Positions 6,004 through 8,785 of a DNA stretch of 8,785 bases are shown here, in pieces (position 1 is the stretch's first letter; each line of letters begins with the position of its first letter). The DNA is taken from NCBI GenBank assembly GCA_016463045.1, contig JAEMSB010000161.1:1-8785 (forward strand). The letters are read 5' to 3'. The position numbers and the translations under genes are program-made. The stretch comes from Niveispirillum sp. Lineage in GTDB: Bacteria; Pseudomonadota; Alphaproteobacteria; Azospirillales; Azospirillaceae. The notes under the pieces were generated by a model. It saw only the letters and a program-made list of their open reading frames with translations. It was not told the DNA's origin and searched no databases.

Positions 6004-8052
6004 TCAGCGCGGGTTGATCAGGATATTGCCGACGCGGTCGACCAGGCCGTCACAACCGGCCTCGATCAGCGTCGTGCTGTCCATTTCGATGACGATGGCG
6101 GGACCTGGGATCAGGTCGCCGGCCTTCAGCTTGGCACGGTCATAGATGATTGCGGGCACCATCTTGCCGTCCATCCACAGCTCATGATCGCGGATCTTGG
6201 CCGCCGACGGATCACCGTTGCCCTTGGGCAGTTCAGCCGCCGGCAGGTCCAGGACCGGACCCAGGGCGACCGCGCGCAAGTTCACCAGCTCATGCGGCGA
6301 GGGCATGTTGAAGGTGAACAGGCGGTGGTGCTCCTCATCAAAGCGCTTGGTCACTCCGGCCAGACCGTCACGACGCAAGATCTCTGGATCGATGGACAGC
6401 GGCACCTCGAAGGCTTGGCCTTCGTAACGCACGTCGATCTCAAACAGGCTGGTGATGTCGGCATCCTTGATGCCCTCGGCCTTTAGCTCGTCCCGCGTCT
6501 GGGCGGCCATGGATTCCAAGAGCGCGATCACCTCCGCCTCGTCCGTCTCATCAAACCGGCGGGAGAAGGAACGGGCGGTTTCGGTGCGCATGCGCGTCGT
6601 CGCATCGCCCAACGCGCACAGCACGCCGGGGGAGACGGGCGAGACTGCCGGCCAGGACCCCATCAGACGGGCGACCGCATTGACATGCAGCGGGCCGGCG
6701 CCACCGAAGCCCATCAGGGCGAAATCGCGCGGATCATAGCCCTGCTGGACCGAGATCATGCGCAGCGCGCCGAACATGTTCTCGTTCACGATATCAATGA
6801 TGCCACGCGCAGCGGCGTAGAGATCAATGCCCAGCGTATCGGCGATGGTCTGCACCGCCTTCTTCGCCCCTTCGCGGTCCAGCTTGAAGGTGCCGCCAAG
6901 CAGCGCCTCCGGCAGGTAGCCCAGGACGACATTGGCGTCGGTCACGGTCGGAAGCTGGCCGCCCTTGCCATAGGCCACGGGACCCGGCACGGCACCTGCC
7001 GATTGCGGGCCGACGCGCAGGGCCTTGGTCAGTTCCGGCACATAGGCGATGGAACCACCGCCGGCACCCACCGTCTTCACATCCAGCGACGACGCGCGGA
7101 CAGCCAGGTGCCCGACCTCGGTCGTGCGCACCCGGCGCGGGTCCAGGTTCTCGATCAGGGCCACGTCGGTGGAGGTACCGCCCACATCCAGCGTCAGGAT
7201 GTTGCGGATGCCGGAATTGGCACCGACCCACAGCGCACCCGTGACACCGCCGGCAGGGCCGGACATCAGCAGGGAGACGGGGTGTTCTTCCGACTTCTCC
7301 GACGACATCAAGCCGCCATCGGAACGCAGCAGCGACAGCGAGCCGGCCATGCCCGCCGACCGCAGCTTTTCACGCAGGTTGCGGACATAGCGGCCCACGA
7401 TGGGGCGGACGGAGGCATTGGCGACGGTGGTCAGCGTGCGTTCATATTCCTGCATCTCGGGCAGGACTTCATGAGACAGCGACACGGGCACACCCGGCAG
7501 GATCTCCGCCACCAGTTCGCCCACACGCTTCTCATGCGCACCGTTAAGGTAGGCGTTGATCAGGGAGACGGTGACCGCCTCTACGCCCTTCGCCTTCAGC
7601 TTCAGCAGTGCTTCGCGGATATTGGCCTCGTCGATGGGGCGCAGTTCATTACCCTGGGCATCCATGCGGCCCTTGATCTCGAACGTGTCCTCCAGCCGGG
7701 CCAGCGGCTCCGGCTTCGGCCAGACGATCCAGCCGGCCAGACCGCCCGGCACGAAGGAGCGCGCGATCTGCATGATCTGGCGGTAACCTTCGGTGACGAT
7801 CAGGCCGACCTTTGCGCCCTTGCCTTCCAGCACGGCATTGGTGGCAACCGTGGTTCCGTGCAGGAAGAATTCCACGTCAGCCGGCGTAATCCCCGCCTTG
7901 TCACAAATGGCGGTAACGCCGTTCAGGATGCCGACGGAGCTGTCCGCCGGTGTGGACGGGGTCTTGTGCCGCCAGAAGGCGCCCGTCGTATCATTGAACA
8001 GCAGCAGGTCGGTGAAGGTGCCCCCCACATCGACGCCCAAACGGTAACCCAT
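6004..8052 (-). CDS. hyuA: Hydantoinase A / oxoprolinase-type ATPase subunit
   Basis: This 682-aa cytosolic protein is the ATP-using subunit of the hydantoinase/oxoprolinase (acetone carboxylase-like) family, with an actin/HSP70-type nucleotide fold. Phosphate motif DVGGTFTD (8-15) and HGTTVATNAVLEGKGAKVGL (65-84) mark the N-terminal domain. RSDGG (243-247), SGPAGGV (264-270), the second phosphate loop DVGGTSTDV (289-297), GAGGGSIAYV (329-338) and VGPQSAGAVPGP (347-358) mark the central hydantoinase_A domain. GFGGAGPLH (448-456), RYEGQAFEV (542-550) and GPAIVIEMDSTTL (650-662) mark the C-terminal part. All nucleotide-binding motifs look intact. The family uses ATP to phosphorylate a substrate carbonyl during ring opening or carboxylation. 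AGGGGG lies 5 nt before the ATG; the nearby upstream ATG at 8057 is out of frame. It is first in the hyuAB operon, behind a 184-bp leader holding a 10-bp inverted repeat. No third subunit is present, which argues against a complete acetone carboxylase. The substrate is unknown. Confidence 0.94.
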   Translation of the reverse strand: MGYRLGVDVGGTFTDLLLFNDTTGAFWRHKTPSTPADSSVGILNGVTAICDKAGITPADVEFFLHGTTVATNAVLEGKGAKVGLIVTEGYRQIMQIARSFVPGGLAGWIVWPKPEPLARLEDTFEIKGRMDAQGNELRPIDEANIREALLKLKAKGVEAVTVSLINAYLNGAHEKRVGELVAEILPGVPVSLSHEVLPEMQEYERTLTTVANASVRPIVGRYVRNLREKLRSAGMAGSLSLLRSDGGLMSSEKSEEHPVSLLMSGPAGGVTGALWVGANSGIRNILTLDVGGTSTDVALIENLDPRRVRTTEVGHLAVRASSLDVKTVGAGGGSIAYVPELTKALRVGPQSAGAVPGPVAYGKGGQLPTVTDANVVLGYLPEALLGGTFKLDREGAKKAVQTIADTLGIDLYAAARGIIDIVNENMFGALRMISVQQGYDPRDFALMGFGGAGPLHVNAVARLMGSWPAVSPVSPGVLCALGDATTRMRTETARSFSRRFDETDEAEVIALLESMAAQTRDELKAEGIKDADITSLFEIDVRYEGQAFEVPLSIDPEILRRDGLAGVTKRFDEEHHRLFTFNMPSPHELVNLRAVALGPVLDLPAAELPKGNGDPSAAKIRDHELWMDGKMVPAIIYDRAKLKAGDLIPGPAIVIEMDSTTLIEAGCDGLVDRVGNILINPR

Positions 8053-8071
8053 CGCATCCCCCTGTTTTGGA

Positions 8072-8144
8072 AGCGGTCAAATTTCTATGTCAGCAGTACC
8101 GGAACCGTGGCCCGCGACTATCGGCGGAGACCTGTTTGACCGCT
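8072..8144. promoter_or_regulatory. 10-bp inverted repeat upstream of hyuA (operator pair or leader-RNA stem)
   Basis: AGCGGTCAAA (8072-8081) and TTTGACCGCT (8135-8144) are perfect reverse complements with 53 nt between them. The arm centres are 63 bp apart, close to six turns of B-DNA, so two protein dimers could sit on the same face and loop the DNA. The inner arm is 19 nt upstream of the hyuA start and 9 nt upstream of its Shine-Dalgarno. If transcribed, the arms could instead close a multi-branch leader RNA; a CCGC/GCGG hairpin is possible inside. No clear sigma-70 promoter is seen. A TTGACC within the inner arm looks like a -35 element, but the expected -10 position falls on the start codon. 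Confidence 0.5.
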
Positions 8145-8184
8145 GTGCGGATGGGCGTCGCGCGATTCCCTCTCTCACCAATGC

Positions 8185-8213
8185 AAAACGGCCCGCCGGT
8201 TGGGGCGGGCCGT
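8185..8213 (-). terminator. Intrinsic terminator of the cytochrome c gene
   Basis: Read on the minus strand, ACGGCCCGCC (8213-8204) pairs perfectly over 10 bp with GGCGGGCCGT (8197-8188) around a 6-nt loop. The strand ends in TTTT (8188-8185) followed by GCATT. It begins 23 nt after the cytochrome c stop codon. The compact GC stem plus T run is a classical rho-independent terminator, so hyuAB is probably transcribed from its own promoter downstream. Confidence 0.88.
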
Positions 8214-8236
8214 CGCTTGGCGGATATCAGCAAGGG

Positions 8237-8779
8237 TCAGGGTGCGGCAGACCCCGTTTCGCGCTTCAAAATGGTGATGAGCGCCTTCTGCGTTTCCGGG
8301 TCCGTGATGTTGCCCGATGACACAACCATGGAGGTGCCGGGGGCGAAGGCATCGGGATTGGCCAGGAACTTCGCCAAATTCTCATCCGTCCATACCTCTC
8401 CCGCCGCGCCATGGGCGGCCAGGCTGTCGCCATAGGGGAAGTTGGGGACGGTGGCGATCTTCTGACCCATGATGCCATAGAGGTTGGGGCCGACCATATG
8501 CGCCCCGCCCTTGTTCATGGTGTGGCAGAAGGTGCACCATTTGAACGTCTCGGCCCGGACCTTGCGTTCAAAGTCGGTTTCGGGCGGCAATTGCTCGATA
8601 ACCAGGGGCGCTTCGTGCGAGGTGACATGGGCCGCCGCTTCCACCCGCTGCCCCTGCGCGAAGGGGGAGACGCGGAACAGCATGTGCGGGCCGTACATGC
8701 CGACCACGACAACGGCGATGGCCGCCACCGCCGCCGGCACCACACCGCGCACCGCGTCCGGATTGGACACTGCCGTCAC
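8237..8779 (-). CDS. Membrane-anchored class I cytochrome c (start may lie beyond window)
   Basis: This protein of about 180 aa is a mono-haem c-type electron carrier on the periplasmic side of the inner membrane. A hydrophobic segment (about 10-30, VPAAVAAIAVVVVGMYG) is an uncleaved-looking anchor, followed by a linker and the haem domain. Haem attachment is WCTFCH (C82, C85, H86). The segment GGAHMVGPNLYGIMGQK (91-107) is typical of the cytochrome c2/mitochondrial class, and Met151 in PGTSMVV is the likely sixth haem ligand. Size and layout resemble CycM-type membrane-bound cytochromes, which pass electrons from the bc1 complex to a terminal oxidase; that role is inferred. The frame stays open to the window end, so GTG 8779 is only the first start visible and a start outside is possible. 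A strong terminator follows the stop. No direct link to hyuAB is evident. Confidence 0.87.
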   Translation of the reverse strand: MTAVSNPDAVRGVVPAAVAAIAVVVVGMYGPHMLFRVSPFAQGQRVEAAAHVTSHEAPLVIEQLPPETDFERKVRAETFKWCTFCHTMNKGGAHMVGPNLYGIMGQKIATVPNFPYGDSLAAHGAAGEVWTDENLAKFLANPDAFAPGTSMVVSSGNITDPETQKALITILKRETGSAAP

Positions 8780-8785
8780 CCGGCC

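Noticed and set aside
5593..6486. 297-codon open frame on the plus strand
   Set aside because: Runs across the hyuA/hyuB junction on the opposite strand; no domain seen and no ribosome site.
4117..8052. Complete acetone or acetophenone carboxylase operon
   Set aside because: Only the A- and B-type subunits are present; no small third subunit or additional carboxylase genes are visible next to them.
8075..8080. TTGACC on the minus strand as a -35 box for hyuA
   Set aside because: A 17-nt spacer would put the -10 box on the hyuA start codon, leaving no leader for the visible Shine-Dalgarno.
6685..8139. 484-codon open frame on the plus strand
   Set aside because: Long, but antisense to hyuA over nearly its whole length; the protein is low-complexity and rich in Arg/Gln/His. 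Length alone reflects codon bias on the coding strand.

Overview
The window is GC-rich (roughly 60-65% by eye), with tightly packed genes, Shine-Dalgarno-led starts and several Tat/Sec signal peptides. It contains a membrane-anchored class I cytochrome c. This fits a free-living alphaproteobacterium, possibly Rhodospirillales/Azospirillaceae. That placement is inference from style and gene content; there is no rRNA or other marker.

Left part (1-3157). A Tat-exported DUF1838-type protein runs leftward off the window edge (minus strand, 953 to <1). From the same 217-bp intergenic region a two-gene operon diverges rightward: a two-domain SAM-dependent methyltransferase (1171-2409) and a 120-aa helical protein of unknown function (2409-2771). 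The two overlap in a TGATG stop/start. A GC-rich hairpin with a weak T-rich tail (2815-2855) closes that operon. A 93-aa GntR-like winged-helix protein (2876-3157) follows, with no effector domain.

Middle and right part (3143-8052, all minus strand). In transcription order these are hyuA (8052-6004), hyuB (5988-4117, 15 nt downstream), and, after a 13-bp perfect hairpin, a Tat-exported alpha/beta hydrolase (4006-3143). The last 15 bp of the hydrolase gene overlap the winged-helix gene tail to tail. HyuA/HyuB are the ATP-dependent hydantoinase/oxoprolinase pair, related to acetone and acetophenone carboxylases. No other subunit, transporter or amidase in the window fixes their substrate.

Right edge (8237-8785). 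A membrane-anchored mono-haem cytochrome c is on the minus strand. It has a textbook intrinsic terminator (8185-8213), so it is probably a transcription unit separate from hyuAB. Its true start may lie beyond the window.

The 184-bp hyuA upstream region holds a perfect 10-bp inverted repeat (AGCGGTCAAA at 8072-8081 and its reverse complement at 8135-8144). The arm centres are 63 bp apart, about six helical turns. It could be a pair of operators or the closing stem of a structured leader RNA. The least understood parts of the window are the methyltransferase/small-protein pair, this inverted repeat, and the possible functional link between the DUF1838, methyltransferase and hydantoinase units. 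The window shows no mobile elements, CRISPR array, tRNA or rRNA. No gene-free stretch exceeds 300 bases; the longest is 217 bp (954-1170).
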